Notes under the pieces: generated by a model
Seen by the model: only the letters and a program-made list of their open reading frames with translations
What the model was told of the DNA's origin: nothing
Databases searched by the model: none
NCBI RefSeq assembly: GCF_000426765.1
Contig: NZ_KE384567.1
Span: forward strand, 248,001-312,000
DNA: 64,000 nt
Direction: 5' to 3'
Origin: Vibrio litoralis DSM 17657
GTDB taxonomy: Bacteria; Pseudomonadota; Gammaproteobacteria; Enterobacterales; Vibrionaceae
In this document: positions 27,285 through 37,316 of the stretch, piece by piece
Numbering within the stretch: the first letter of the stretch is position 1
Layout: each line of letters begins with the position of its first letter
Made by a program: the position numbers and the translations under genes

Positions 27285-28475
27285 ATGTTCGAACTATTCA
27301 AAACCTTCTTCCTACTTGGCTGGGTGAGCTTCGGCGGCCCGGCTGCTCATATTGGTTACTTTCGTACTGCGTTTGTTGAAAAACGACAATGGCTAACTGA
27401 ATCTGAATACGCTCAACTCATTGCCTTAAGCCAGTTTTTACCCGGCCCAGGTTCTAGCCAAATTGGATTCTCAATTGGTTATCAGCGTGGTGGGCTTTTA
27501 GGTGGGATCGCTGCTTTTCTTGGCTTCACCACACCTTCTATCCTGTTAATGATCGCCATAGCGGCATTTAGCCGACAGTGGCTAGATAATACTTGGATGC
27601 AAGGCGTTATTCATGGGCTAAAATTGTTAGCCGTGGTAGTGGTATTTGATGCAACTTACACCATGTTCAAACAGTTTTGCCAGCAAAAGCAACATCAAGC
27701 GTTATGTGTGCTCACTGCCTGTGTGTGCTTACTTTGGCCCTCTGCCATTAGCCAAATTATTTGTTTAATTATCGCAGCTGGCATTAGTTATTTTTTCAAT
27801 GTCACTTCTGCCAAAAATACAGCGACTAAGCCCCCTGTCGGCAATGCCTCAACAGCCGTCTCAATAAACCTATCTCTATCAGCAAAATTGGCATTAACAC
27901 TGTTCGTTAGCTTATTCTTATTCGCCATTTTTTGGCCTGCAACCAATGTGTTCACAAGCATGCTGCAAGACTTTTTCTCAGCCGGCAGTCTAGTGTTTGG
28001 TGGTGGCCATGTGGTGTTGCCATTATTACAATCGACCGTAGGTAGTCAATTATCCAACGATACCTTTATGACAGGCTATGCCGCCGCTCAAGCGATGCCC
28101 GGCCCAATGTTTACCTTTGCCACTTATCTTGGTTATATGTTGCTACCGAGTATGCCGATTATTGGTGCGTTATTAGCGACTCTAATGATCTTTCTGCCGG
28201 GATTTTTGTTGGTGATTGGATTATTAAAACAATGGCAGAACTTTAGCCAGCGTAGCCATGTACTACCAATGATCGCCGGTGTGAATGCTGCAGTGGTTGG
28301 TTTATTAATGGCCGCTTTGTACCAACCTATCTTTGTTTCAGCCATTCACCATTCACTCGATATGATAGCGGTAGTCGCTGGTATTTTTGTACTACGTAGT
28401 ATCAAACTTCCGATTATTGCGCTTGTTGCTTCATTTGCGATTGTCGGCTGTGGCATCTCATTTTTAATAAATTAA
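27285..28475 (+). CDS. chrA: Chromate transport protein ChrA family
   Basis: 396-residue membrane protein of the long-chain CHR family, whose two halves are homologous. The N-half has FFLLGWVSFGGPAAHIGYF and FLPGPGSSQIGFSIGY, the C-half has SLVFGGGHVVLPLL and QAMPGPMFTFATYLGY, the paired CHR signatures. Members export chromate, but many homologues have not been tested and sulfate- or other anion-related roles are possible. No strong ribosome site is visible before the ATG. No other metal-resistance gene adjoins it. Confidence 0.87.
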   Translation: MFELFKTFFLLGWVSFGGPAAHIGYFRTAFVEKRQWLTESEYAQLIALSQFLPGPGSSQIGFSIGYQRGGLLGGIAAFLGFTTPSILLMIAIAAFSRQWLDNTWMQGVIHGLKLLAVVVVFDATYTMFKQFCQQKQHQALCVLTACVCLLWPSAISQIICLIIAAGISYFFNVTSAKNTATKPPVGNASTAVSINLSLSAKLALTLFVSLFLFAIFWPATNVFTSMLQDFFSAGSLVFGGGHVVLPLLQSTVGSQLSNDTFMTGYAAAQAMPGPMFTFATYLGYMLLPSMPIIGALLATLMIFLPGFLLVIGLLKQWQNFSQRSHVLPMIAGVNAAVVGLLMAALYQPIFVSAIHHSLDMIAVVAGIFVLRSIKLPIIALVASFAIVGCGISFLIN

Positions 28476-28556
28476 ATCTAGAATCAGAGCAAAAACATCA
28501 CCTTAATAGGCCAGCCTTTCTATACTCAAAATAAAGCATAATTATCATGAGGCTTT

Positions 28557-30035
28557 ATGAAAACGAGTGCGGTCTCCCCTTCATACATCAATATCGGCTA
28601 TTACCCGCAATTTCTGCTGTCTTTGATTTTAGGAGGCAGCATCCTATTAAGCTTTACCCCATATTGGCTCGATCCCACGACCTTGTTTGATTCAAAACGC
28701 TTCTTTATTGTGTTTTATTTATTACTCAGTGCACTGATGACCTTGTGCTCTTCCAGCCTACGAGAAGACATCATCCATTCATTGAGTAACCAATCTAGAT
28801 TGAGCAAATGGCTACTGTTATTGGCAGTCACATGCGCGCTATTTGCCAACCTCACCAGTCTGTATTGGGTCAAGTCTCAGGCCGTATTTAGTTATGGATT
28901 GATGTTAATCACCGTGACCACGTTACTGCGCAATGTCGTGATACAAAACCGCGATGTCATTTTGCGCCTGTATATTTGGCTGACTTGCAGCATTTTCATG
29001 TCAGTGCTGCTATTTCATGGCATTGCGACCTGGCAAGGTGACACTCCTAACTACCGATACATTTTCAGTTTTGTAAACCCAAGAAACATCAACCATATTC
29101 AAGTTTGGTTGATTCTGCCTTTACTGTATTGGGCCTACCTACATAAAGAAAAGCAGTACCGGAAACAACCAAGCTCTTGGATCTATGCCATTCCAGCGGT
29201 CATGCATTTCAGCTTATTATTTGCCTTAGATGCTCGCGGCGCGTTTATCGCCAGTTTAGGTGGGATCGTGCTTTGGATAATCCTCTCCCCTAATAAGATT
29301 GAGCATTTAAAATGGCTGGGCACATTACTCGCGCTAGGACTATTAATTAAGTGGCTGCTGTTTACCCCTTTACCCCAATTTTTTATGCAAGGTGTATGGC
29401 CAGAAGGACAAGGCGACATTCGATTAAGCGATTCAAACCGCCTAGCATTATGGAGCAATGCTAGCGCGATGATTTCTTTCTGGGGGCATGGTGGCGATAC
29501 CTTCGTTTGCAATAATGATGTGATTGCCCACACGACTCACAATTCAGTGCTGAATATTGCAATCGAATGGGGAATTGTCGCGACACTATGCTACATCAGC
29601 CTACTACTACTGACCTTTTATCGTGTTTGCACCTGCGCCAATGAAAAGCTACAAGTTTTAGGTATTACGGTACTATCTGGCTTTGCTTACAGCTTAATCT
29701 CAGGTGTACTCAACACACCTATTAGCCAAGGCTTGGCGGTCATTTCCGTGGCTTCATTTTGGGCAATGAGCGCTCCTACACCGTTGGCAACATCATCAAC
29801 AGCAACAAACCAGCAAGCCGCACAACCTTTCTCCAAGAGATTGACCATCATTAGCCATGGCGCATTAATACTATTATCGATTTGGGCCATCGTTTTTATC
29901 GGTTACAAAACCTACCAACGCATCGACAATAATCAATATCGCCATTTAAACGTGGAATACTACATGCCGCAATTTTGGATAGAACATAACTGTATGGATG
30001 CCGAGCCCAAATTGAAATCCATTTCCTCTAAATAA
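28557..30035 (+). CDS. O-antigen ligase/polymerase family membrane protein (Wzy_C-like)
   Basis: 492-residue protein with about ten or more membrane segments and one large soluble loop in the C-terminal half, the layout of the WaaL/Wzy/PglL superfamily. In the loop, SDSNRLALWSNA and the following HGGDTF and AHTTHNSVLNIAIEWG segments match the typical R...H pattern of these glycan-transferring enzymes. No glycan gene cluster or glycosylation partner is next to it, so the acceptor (lipid A core, a pilin or another protein) is unknown. The tad pilus locus lies convergent just downstream. ATG has GAGG upstream. Confidence 0.7.
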   Translation: MKTSAVSPSYINIGYYPQFLLSLILGGSILLSFTPYWLDPTTLFDSKRFFIVFYLLLSALMTLCSSSLREDIIHSLSNQSRLSKWLLLLAVTCALFANLTSLYWVKSQAVFSYGLMLITVTTLLRNVVIQNRDVILRLYIWLTCSIFMSVLLFHGIATWQGDTPNYRYIFSFVNPRNINHIQVWLILPLLYWAYLHKEKQYRKQPSSWIYAIPAVMHFSLLFALDARGAFIASLGGIVLWIILSPNKIEHLKWLGTLLALGLLIKWLLFTPLPQFFMQGVWPEGQGDIRLSDSNRLALWSNASAMISFWGHGGDTFVCNNDVIAHTTHNSVLNIAIEWGIVATLCYISLLLLTFYRVCTCANEKLQVLGITVLSGFAYSLISGVLNTPISQGLAVISVASFWAMSAPTPLATSSTATNQQAAQPFSKRLTIISHGALILLSIWAIVFIGYKTYQRIDNNQYRHLNVEYYMPQFWIEHNCMDAEPKLKSISSK

Positions 30036-30063
30036 AAAATGCCTCTGGAAACATCGCAGAGGC
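30033..30063 (-). terminator. Intrinsic terminator at the end of the tad locus
   Basis: GCCTCTG pairs with CAGAGGC across a 9-nt loop; on the minus strand a run of T follows. It lies 57 bp past the tadD stop. Confidence 0.75.
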
Positions 30064-30119
30064 TACTCAATGAATAAACAGCAATTAGGAATTAGGTAGT
30101 GCTTTTCACGCTGAAACTT

Positions 30120-31118
30120 CTATGCTGCACCCTTAGCGCGAATTTCCGCTAATGCGCGCGATAAATTATCATTCGCGAGTGGGTAGTAAGACGGCTTTTT
30201 ATTGATAGCTTGCTTAAAGTAAGGGACCGATTGTTCTTGTTGTTGATTGAGCATTAGCAAATAGCCTACGTTATTTAGCGCTTGGTAGTCTGGCATCACT
30301 CTCATAAACACATTCAATGCATTGGTCACTTGCCCCTGACGAATATAAATCAAGGCTAAATTATTCACCGCTCTTTGATTATCCGGCTGCATGGCAACCA
30401 CTTGCTTGGTATAAAAAAGCGCTTGTTTGTATTCTCCTGCCATATAGTAGGAATAGCCTAGATTAAGCTTGGCAAGGCTCGATGAAGGTTCAATCGCTAA
30501 TGCCTTTTGATAATACGCCTGAGCAACCTCAATTTCTTGGTTTACATCGGCGAGGATCCCTAAACCGATATAAGCTTGTAGAGGTGAATCGGTATCAAAC
30601 GTCAATGATTCGACTTGTTCAGCCGTAACATCATCTTTACCACGAGCAAAAGGTTCGGTTTGTTTTAGCCGAATTTGATCCGCATTAATCGAGCGATAGA
30701 AATACACTTGGCCGTCAGGTAAATTGCCATTTCGACTATATAAAACACCGAGTCTTTCAAGCGCAGCGGCATTGTTCGGGTTCTCTTCTACCGCTCTTGT
30801 GTAGGCTTTTTCAGCTAATGGTATATTTCCTCTCGCCTGATGAATGTCACCAATAGTCATTAAGGTCTTATCGGCGAACTCTAAATCGTCAAACTCAAGC
30901 GAACGAATATATTCATACAAGGCCAAATCCATTTTTTTATTGGCTAGCGCTCTGTCACCTCGGGTAATCGCTTCTGTTTCGGTTTTTGGCGCTTCACTAG
31001 AAGACAAGCTATCTACTGGCTTACCAGAATACAAAGAGTCATCAAAAGCACTCACTGGATCTTGCGAGCTGCAGCCTTGTAGTGCCACAACAATCATCAT
31101 CACTATCCATTTATTCAT
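30120..31118 (-). CDS. tadD: TadD-like TPR lipoprotein
   Basis: 332 residues beginning MNKWIVMMIVVALQGCSSQ, a lipoprotein signal with the lipidated cysteine at position 15. The rest is built of tetratricopeptide repeats, for example NNAAALERLGVLYSRNGNL and QRAVNNLALIYIRQGQ. In Tad systems TadD is needed for Flp pilus biogenesis, probably through assembly of the outer-membrane secretin. It is the last gene of the locus and is separated from tadC by about 100 bp. The ATG at 31118 has GGAG upstream; an earlier in-frame start is less likely. Confidence 0.85.
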   Translation of the reverse strand: MNKWIVMMIVVALQGCSSQDPVSAFDDSLYSGKPVDSLSSSEAPKTETEAITRGDRALANKKMDLALYEYIRSLEFDDLEFADKTLMTIGDIHQARGNIPLAEKAYTRAVEENPNNAAALERLGVLYSRNGNLPDGQVYFYRSINADQIRLKQTEPFARGKDDVTAEQVESLTFDTDSPLQAYIGLGILADVNQEIEVAQAYYQKALAIEPSSSLAKLNLGYSYYMAGEYKQALFYTKQVVAMQPDNQRAVNNLALIYIRQGQVTNALNVFMRVMPDYQALNNVGYLLMLNQQQEQSVPYFKQAINKKPSYYPLANDNLSRALAEIRAKGAA

Positions 31119-31221
31119 GTTGCTCTCCTTAAATTGACGACTTATATTTATCCCCAAAGTAGCTTCTATTCGAATTCACTTAGGTGTGGTTATTTATAGG
31201 TATAGTTATTTATAGGTGTAG

Positions 31222-32181
31222 CTATTTAAATGCATCCATTAAAGATAAAATTGCGGGGCCAACCGCGACAATAAAGAAACAGGGCCAGATAAATATCAGC
31301 ATCGGAAATAACATTTGAGTCGGGATCTTAGCGGCAATTTCTTCTGCTGCTTGATTACGCTTATCACGATAATCATCGGCATAATCTCGCAATGTTTTGG
31401 CAATACTACCGCCCACTTTATTGGCATGAGCCAGCATCGCCACTAAGCCTCGGAACTCTTCCAAGCCAGTACGAGTGATCAGGCCATGAAAAGCATCCGG
31501 CATTTCCACCCCAGCTTTGATTTTGACGCACACTGTATCCAACTCATCAGCCAACTCTGGGTGAGAGATATAGAGTTCATCACTCACGCGGCGCAGCGAT
31601 GCAACGAAACCTAGTCCAGATTCAGTACATACCACCAATAAGTCCAACATATCGGCAATACCATTACGAATTTCTCTCTGCCTACGTTTAATTAAGCGGT
31701 TCAAGGCAATATTAGGTAAAAAGACACCGGCCGCTAGTGCCGCAATCAATAAGGTAAGAATCGAAACATCCCCCCCCATAAAGATATAAACAAGTGCCGC
31801 GATAAATAAAAAGAAAAGAGAAGCGAATAACTTGATAGCATAAAAATTGGCCACCGCCGTCTTTTGGTAAAAACCAGCGTGCATAAGTTGATGACGAACG
31901 CCTTCTTTTTCTTTCTCATTGGTAGGCAGAATATAAGAAGATAAACTTTCTAATGTATTGGAAACCTTAGGTGAATAACGAGCACTCGAGCTCGACGTCT
32001 CTTGACCATTCACCGAAGCTAAACGTCGCTTAACGGAATTATGGTGACCAAAAATCAACATGCCACACGCCATCACTGCCATTATGGTCGCGAGCATAAT
32101 CGCCAATAAAACCAACCATTCTCTTGAGGTATTATTGAGTTGCGAAAAATCAAAAACATTCAATAAGCTGTCCATAATCAC
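31222..32181 (-). CDS. tadC: TadC-like inner-membrane platform protein
   Basis: 319 residues with a GspF/type II secretion F domain: membrane helices at the N-terminus, in the middle and at the C-terminal end, and the conserved MLDLLVVCTESGLGFVASLRR (residues near 170-190). With TadB it forms the platform on which the TadA ATPase acts. The start overlaps the tadB stop by four bases, which suggests translational coupling; a second ATG lies two codons on. Confidence 0.88.
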   Translation of the reverse strand: MIMDSLLNVFDFSQLNNTSREWLVLLAIMLATIMAVMACGMLIFGHHNSVKRRLASVNGQETSSSSARYSPKVSNTLESLSSYILPTNEKEKEGVRHQLMHAGFYQKTAVANFYAIKLFASLFFLFIAALVYIFMGGDVSILTLLIAALAAGVFLPNIALNRLIKRRQREIRNGIADMLDLLVVCTESGLGFVASLRRVSDELYISHPELADELDTVCVKIKAGVEMPDAFHGLITRTGLEEFRGLVAMLAHANKVGGSIAKTLRDYADDYRDKRNQAAEEIAAKIPTQMLFPMLIFIWPCFFIVAVGPAILSLMDAFK

Positions 32182-33143
32182 ACCTCGAAGTTAATGATTT
32201 TTTTGATCCATATTGAGCCAAGAAATAAGCTCACTACCCCAATGCTGACCATTTTTATTCCAGCAGGATCATCATAAAGAGGATCAAGATATTCTGGATT
32301 TAAAAAGGTTAAACCGAGAAACAAGCCAAAAGGAGCTAGCACTAAGATCCAGGCAGATAAACGGCTCTCGGCAGATAAGGTACGGATTTTTCGCGCCAAT
32401 TTAAAACGAGAACGTAATACGATAGAGACTTTTTCAAGGTTTTCAGAAAGGTTACCGCCGGTCTCTTTTTGCAGCATCACCGCAGAAGAAAACGCCAGCA
32501 TGGAGACGGTGGGTACTCTATCGGCCATTTGTAAGATCGCTAAGCGTAAGTCGTAGCCGTAGTTAAGCAGGTTAAAGGTATTTTCAAATTCTTCACTGAT
32601 CGGCGCATCCATTTCCATGCCGACTTCATGAAAGGTTTGATTGAGCGGCTTACCGGCTTGCAGCATCCGGCGAATAATATCTAAGGCTTCTGGCAGTTGC
32701 TCTTCAAACTTATTCAGTCTTTTGATGATTTTTTGTTGTAAATGAAAATGCAGAACCACCCAAACACTCGCCATTGCAGCAATAATCAAATACCACTGAG
32801 CACCAACCAGTAGCAAAAATAAACCGAAGGCAATACTGATAATTAAGGTAACGATAAAAAGGTTACCAAAGCTTGAATTGATCCCCGCCAGCTCAACGCT
32901 TTTTTGTAAGCGAGCGATAAGAGGCAGTTTAACTAAAGTGCGCTCAAATGGCGTTAAGCCTTTCAAGTACTGTTCATTCAATAAAGAACGACTTTTACTA
33001 TCTAATTTACTGCGACTGGCTTCTAACCTTTTCACTAGCTCTGAATGCTTTGCCTTACGACCGGCCGCAGGCAAGATCAGTGCTTGAGAAATAAAAAACA
33101 CCGATAAAAATAGCAGTATAAAAAACATCCATAAATCTTGCAT
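32178..33143 (-). CDS. tadB: TadB-like inner-membrane platform protein
   Basis: 321 residues, GspF/type II secretion F fold, homologous to TadC. The conserved EEQLPEALDIIRRMLQAGK precedes the central helices and LQKETGGNLSENLEKVS lies further on. A hydrophobic N-terminal segment, a central pair and a C-terminal segment are visible. It lies 13 bp after tadA with good operon spacing. Confidence 0.9.
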   Translation of the reverse strand: MQDLWMFFILLFLSVFFISQALILPAAGRKAKHSELVKRLEASRSKLDSKSRSLLNEQYLKGLTPFERTLVKLPLIARLQKSVELAGINSSFGNLFIVTLIISIAFGLFLLLVGAQWYLIIAAMASVWVVLHFHLQQKIIKRLNKFEEQLPEALDIIRRMLQAGKPLNQTFHEVGMEMDAPISEEFENTFNLLNYGYDLRLAILQMADRVPTVSMLAFSSAVMLQKETGGNLSENLEKVSIVLRSRFKLARKIRTLSAESRLSAWILVLAPFGLFLGLTFLNPEYLDPLYDDPAGIKMVSIGVVSLFLGSIWIKKIINFEV

Positions 33144-33156
33144 ACCGCCTCCTCAA

Positions 33157-34105
33157 CTAGTCATTAAAAGTATCAATCGGTAGATCAATACCCCGTTTAA
33201 CCAGTGCATCATGGCATTCAGGAATGATCCCTGTTGCCATATAACGTCCCAGCACATCACCTTTGTCATTGACCCCGGTTCGTACAAAGCGGAAAATTTC
33301 CGACATAGTAATGATTTCCCCTTCCATGCCATTAATTTCCTGAATACTGGTCATGCGACGCTTACCATCTTCTTGGCGTTCCATCTGCACCACAATGTGA
33401 ATGGCCGAAGCAATTTGCGAACGTAAATTTTTGGTGGAAATCGTCCAACCGGCCATAGCAAACATATTCTCGATTCGGCTTAATGCATCTCTAGGCGTAT
33501 TGGCGTGAATGGTAGCAAGCGAACCATCATGACCTGTGTTCATCGCCGAAAGCATATCGACCGCTTCACTACCACGCACCTCCCCGACGACGATTCGGTC
33601 AGGTCGCATACGCAGCGCATTTTTGACTAACTCACGCTGGGTTATTTCCCCCTTGCCCTCTAGGTTGGAAGGACGCGTTTCAAGGCGAATAACATGCGGT
33701 TGTTGCAGTTGTAATTCAGCGGAATCTTCAATGGTAATGATTCGTTGTGTTTCGGGAATAAAACCAGACAGAATATTCAAGGTAGTGGTTTTCCCTGAGC
33801 CGGTTCCGCCCGAGATCAATACATTCAACTCACCTTTTACCGCGGCTTGAATAAATTTTGCCATCGGTGGTGATATCGAACCAAAGCTTAGTAAGTTATC
33901 CATCACTAAACGATCAACCGCAAAGCGGCGAATTGATACCGATGGCCCGTCAATCGCCAGTGGTGGAATAATCGCATTAACCCTTGAACCATCAGCAAGA
34001 CGCGCATCTACCATAGGTGACGACTCATCAATCCGTCGGCCAACCTGACTGACAATGCGGTCAATAATATTGCGTAGATGTTGATCGTCTAAAAAGGTGT
34101 AAGGC
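33157..34105 (-). pseudogene. tadA: tadA secretion ATPase, 5'-truncated
   Basis: The frame encodes the C-terminal ATPase part of TadA/Cpa[14 protein letters not shown] (Walker A), [30 protein letters not shown] (Walker B) and [16 protein letters not shown]. Family members are typically well over 400 residues, but here only about 315 codons are open. Homology starts at about [21 protein letters not shown] with no start codon before it. The first in-frame ATG (34014) lies after that, within [10 protein letters not shown]. The frame is closed by a TGA just upstream and is preceded in the next frame by truncated tadZ. A 285-residue product could be made from 34014, but would lack the N-terminal domain needed for hexamer function. 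Confidence 0.75.
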
Positions 34106-35093
34106 GTTTTTCATAGCGGTTAATCAGTAAGACTTGTTGCTCACTAGATACCCCATAATCAAAGGTCAAGGTTTTAGCTACTAAGCTGGCGTTACGAATA
34201 GAGGTAATATTTTGCTGAACCACTAAAACCACTTTGGTGAAATGAGAGACCGCCTCAGACATAAAAGGCTCTACCCCACGAGAAAAATCCACCACGATAT
34301 AATCGTAATAACGACGTAGTACTGAGAAGAACTGATCCACATTCATATTTCTATCGATATCGTTAAATACACTGTTTTGGCATAAGCTAAGGAAGTGCAG
34401 CCCTGATTCTAGTTGCGTCACTAAAGCACTAAGAGAGGATTCATCTAACCCATCTAGCTCATCGTAAACATCTTGAATATTGTATTTCGGGTAGACATCC
34501 ATATAAGAAGCCGCCACCCCAAACTGATTATCCATATCAAGAAACAGTACTTTGCCGGGATGATATTCAGCTAAAACCAGAGCGGTATTCATAGATACCG
34601 TCGTGGTGCCGGTGCCGCCTTTGGTATTAATAAAAGCAAAACTTTCACCTTGTGCCACATTGGTCAGCTTTTCTTGCGCCGTGTGCACTAGTAGTTCAGA
34701 TAGTTGCTCAATACTGCTGTTATGAGATAAGAAATCCGACGCCCCAAGTTTGAGCGCCGACTTTAACGCCATAGGATCATGCTCATCCCCAAACACAATC
34801 AATGCGGCTGCAATTTCTTTGAATGGATACGATAAAGACTGCAATTCATTAATGGTTTGCATCCAGTTGTCTTGTGCTTCAACAAAGATGAGATCCGGCG
34901 CGATTGAATCTTTTTTCGTCAGTGCCGCTAAATCCACAGCATGCACAAACACACCTTTCAGCTTACTGTGTGTCTCTAGCTGATTTTGGATATGAGACTT
35001 AAAGCCTTCGCTTTGGAAAATCACCCAAATAGTTAAGGTTGTCTTAATCGACAATAATGGTGAAGTATTCTGATATTGGTTTTGCATATTCAT
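34089..35093 (-). CDS. tadZ: TadZ/CpaE-like ATPase, C-terminally truncated
   Basis: 334 residues: an N-terminal receiver-like domain (about 20-145) and a MinD/ParA-type ATPase domain with a deviant Walker A in [14 protein letters not shown] (about 155-168) and [10 protein letters not shown] (Walker A prime). TadZ/CpaE places the Tad apparatus at the pole. The ATPase domain stops after [13 protein letters not shown], where relatives usually continue by some 60 or more residues. The stop is a TAG after TTTTT, at the point where tadA sequence begins in the -1 frame. Start ATG has GAGG upstream. Confidence 0.8.
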   Translation of the reverse strand: MNMQNQYQNTSPLLSIKTTLTIWVIFQSEGFKSHIQNQLETHSKLKGVFVHAVDLAALTKKDSIAPDLIFVEAQDNWMQTINELQSLSYPFKEIAAALIVFGDEHDPMALKSALKLGASDFLSHNSSIEQLSELLVHTAQEKLTNVAQGESFAFINTKGGTGTTTVSMNTALVLAEYHPGKVLFLDMDNQFGVAASYMDVYPKYNIQDVYDELDGLDESSLSALVTQLESGLHFLSLCQNSVFNDIDRNMNVDQFFSVLRRYYDYIVVDFSRGVEPFMSEAVSHFTKVVLVVQQNITSIRNASLVAKTLTFDYGVSSEQQVLLINRYEKRLTPF

Positions 35094-35100
35094 AAGTACC

Positions 35101-35586
35101 TCAGCATGATTGATTCACTTCTTCATCAGAGCTATTCACGGTAATCCCTAAACTCTCACGCGGTAATACGGTTTCAAAACTAGGCATAGTCAGCGCGCCG
35201 CTATTGCCAATAAAATTTAACAGTGGAATAAATTGATATTGATAATTGTCGACCCTTGCACGCACAAAATAGATGCTGCCCTGATTATTGGCCGGATCTG
35301 CCACCACTTGCCCGTTATCGCGTAGGTAATCGATCACCAGTTTTTCCGGCTGAAAGTTCGGTGGGTAGTTTTGTTGTACTCTGGGTAAGTTGGGAATATT
35401 GCTATCCACAGTACACACACTCGCCAATCGCGCCGCTTTACGTGTCATTTCATTCATCATTTGATAAGTAAAAACATAACGCCCCACTTCAAAGGCACCG
35501 AATAAGGTCAACATTAAAGCGGAAGCTATTAGGGTAAATTCCACAATAGTGAGGCCAAGTTGGCGTTTGATTGTTGTTGTTTTCAT
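35101..35586 (-). CDS. tadF: TadE/TadF-like pseudopilin (second)
   Basis: 161 residues. The type IV pilin-like N-terminus is QLGLTIVEFTLIASALMLTL, with Gly followed by a glutamate five residues on, as in TadE-family minor pilins cleaved by TadV. A single membrane helix is followed by a periplasmic domain containing two cysteines (near the helix, SVCTVD, and at the end, NQSC). ATG at 35586 has a perfect AAGGAGG. It overlaps the end of the preceding tadE operon gene region closely. Assigned as tadF by position between tadE and tadZ. Confidence 0.8.
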   Translation of the reverse strand: MKTTTIKRQLGLTIVEFTLIASALMLTLFGAFEVGRYVFTYQMMNEMTRKAARLASVCTVDSNIPNLPRVQQNYPPNFQPEKLVIDYLRDNGQVVADPANNQGSIYFVRARVDNYQYQFIPLLNFIGNSGALTMPSFETVLPRESLGITVNSSDEEVNQSC

Positions 35587-35596
35587 CTTCGCCTCC

Positions 35597-36043
35597 TTAG
35601 TTGCGGTACAGTACATCAGCCGATGCGGTTAAATTTTTTCCTACCTCAATATTGGTAAAGGGTAGAGGTGAAAAAAATGCGTTGTATTGATAACTAGCGC
35701 TAACCGATATGGTTTTAGCTGCATCATCAATAGCCACATTGACATCGCCCGTGCTCATCCCTGTCATAACGCTGGATTGACTCATATCCGGGCTGCCATA
35801 AACCACGACTGTCTTAGTATCATTAGAGACACTATTAATATTCGGTGTAGGCTCTAGCAAGGTTGCCTCCTGCATACGAATCGCTGCGTAATTAGCGCCA
35901 TTTTGTACCGTTTTGTTTAGTACGTTATATTGAATGAATAAGTGTCCAATATCGGCCATTGCCGCCATCAGTAACAACAACACAGGCAGAGCAATGATAA
36001 ACTCGATAGCGGCCAAGCCTTGTTGATGCGATCTGATCTTCAT
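35597..36043 (-). CDS. tadE: TadE-like pseudopilin (first)
   Basis: 148 residues with N-terminal QGLAAIEFIIALPVLLLLMA, the class of TadE minor pilin leaders (Gly, then Glu at +5). One membrane helix is followed by a small beta-rich domain. It is packed between TadG (sharing one base at 36043) and TadF. TadV is expected to process it. Confidence 0.85.
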   Translation of the reverse strand: MKIRSHQQGLAAIEFIIALPVLLLLMAAMADIGHLFIQYNVLNKTVQNGANYAAIRMQEATLLEPTPNINSVSNDTKTVVVYGSPDMSQSSVMTGMSTGDVNVAIDDAAKTISVSASYQYNAFFSPLPFTNIEVGKNLTASADVLYRN

Positions 36044-37239
36044 TAGGATTCTCCACTCAGTGGATCTTTATAAAGTTGGACTTTGTCTTCGGTCACAATA
36101 GTCGTTTCACCGCCGAGCTCGCCGTAGTCACCTAGACCTGCAGTACAATCATCGATGTACTCCATTGTAATAATTGCATCTTTACCATTCCCTTGAATCT
36201 TTTCTGTTAAAAAGAAGCAACCTAGGCCGACTACATCTACCGATTTACGCCCACTGACTTGGCAGTCGAGTACCGGTAAAGCAGCAATACGCTGTTTGTA
36301 CTCTGCGACTAAGCTGGCTTTACAAGCATCGGTATCACAGTTGTTTAATGCCGCAAGGTAGTCTTCATAAGAATTAATCGTCGAATCTTCACCAAATCGG
36401 CTGTTGTAATCATCATTCACTGAGTTTTTATTGCCCGGTTCAGTGGTTACACTACAACCGACTTCTTCTCCATCAGCATTAACATCACACACTGTGACAT
36501 CTTCAGGTTGTCCAATGGTTAAGCAGCCTTCATAATCATCCCTTAAGTTATCTCCCAAATTACTCGCCCCTCGGCCATCAAACGCCAAAAAACCAAAGTT
36601 CCCTGGGCCTATTGCATCATCATTACCTGAGAATTTTTTGGACTTCACTTCATAATTACTGCCGCCGGTATAGCCAAAATCATTGCTGGTATCACCTGCC
36701 GATCGCAAATCACATACCCCAATTGGCATAATGTCATTACATACTTGATTAACTACCTTCACCGCCGGCCCTGCCAATGCGGAAGCCGAAACTTGCTTAC
36801 CCACACCAAAAACTTGCGTAAAATAGCTTTCCAAATTCACATCCGATACGGCGACTCGTACATAGGTTTGAGAAATGGAGGGCGAAGAAGATCTATCCTC
36901 TTTTTCCGTTGGTGAAGTCAGGTATTCAATTAGCACCGTGCTATTATCCGGTTCAACCATCTTGCTCAATCTGGTATTAATTGCTTGTTCGACTTCACTT
37001 TGATCAATCGAGGCTTCTTCATTAATTAATGCTTGATTGATTTCCGATGCGCCAGCAAGTGCGGCTGCATCCACTACATTTTGCAGCTGGGTTTTATTAG
37101 AAATAGCATGGTTGTAATCAATCGCTAAGGCAGAAAAAAACAGCATCACGATCATCATGAAAGTCACTAAAATCAGCGTTAAGCCTTGTTGCTTATTCCT
37201 GAGTTTACAATTATTGCGATTCGTATAATGATGGTTCAT
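36043..37239 (-). CDS. tadG: TadG-like protein
   Basis: 398 residues. The N-terminus has KQQGLTLILVTFMMIVMLFF followed by the Tad domain SALAIDYNHAISNKTQLQNV-VDAAALAGA, the signature of TadG-type proteins anchored in the inner membrane with a large periplasmic part. The periplasmic region is rich in Asp, Gly and paired cysteines. Role in Tad assembly is structural. It is the first of three consecutive TadE/G-family genes. Confidence 0.83.
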   Translation of the reverse strand: MNHHYTNRNNCKLRNKQQGLTLILVTFMMIVMLFFSALAIDYNHAISNKTQLQNVVDAAALAGASEINQALINEEASIDQSEVEQAINTRLSKMVEPDNSTVLIEYLTSPTEKEDRSSSPSISQTYVRVAVSDVNLESYFTQVFGVGKQVSASALAGPAVKVVNQVCNDIMPIGVCDLRSAGDTSNDFGYTGGSNYEVKSKKFSGNDDAIGPGNFGFLAFDGRGASNLGDNLRDDYEGCLTIGQPEDVTVCDVNADGEEVGCSVTTEPGNKNSVNDDYNSRFGEDSTINSYEDYLAALNNCDTDACKASLVAEYKQRIAALPVLDCQVSGRKSVDVVGLGCFFLTEKIQGNGKDAIITMEYIDDCTAGLGDYGELGGETTIVTEDKVQLYKDPLSGES

Positions 37240-37316
37240 CCTGACCTCCTACCCTGCTATGCCTAGTCAATAAGTGTTTACTACTACACTTCTAGAACTG
37301 GCATCACAGACAATCG

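Noticed and set aside
34012..34091. Programmed frameshift making a normal TadZ and TadA pair
   Set aside because: Frameshifting cannot restore the missing C-terminus of TadZ and N-terminus of TadA; a deletion is needed first. Slippage is kept only as a secondary possibility.
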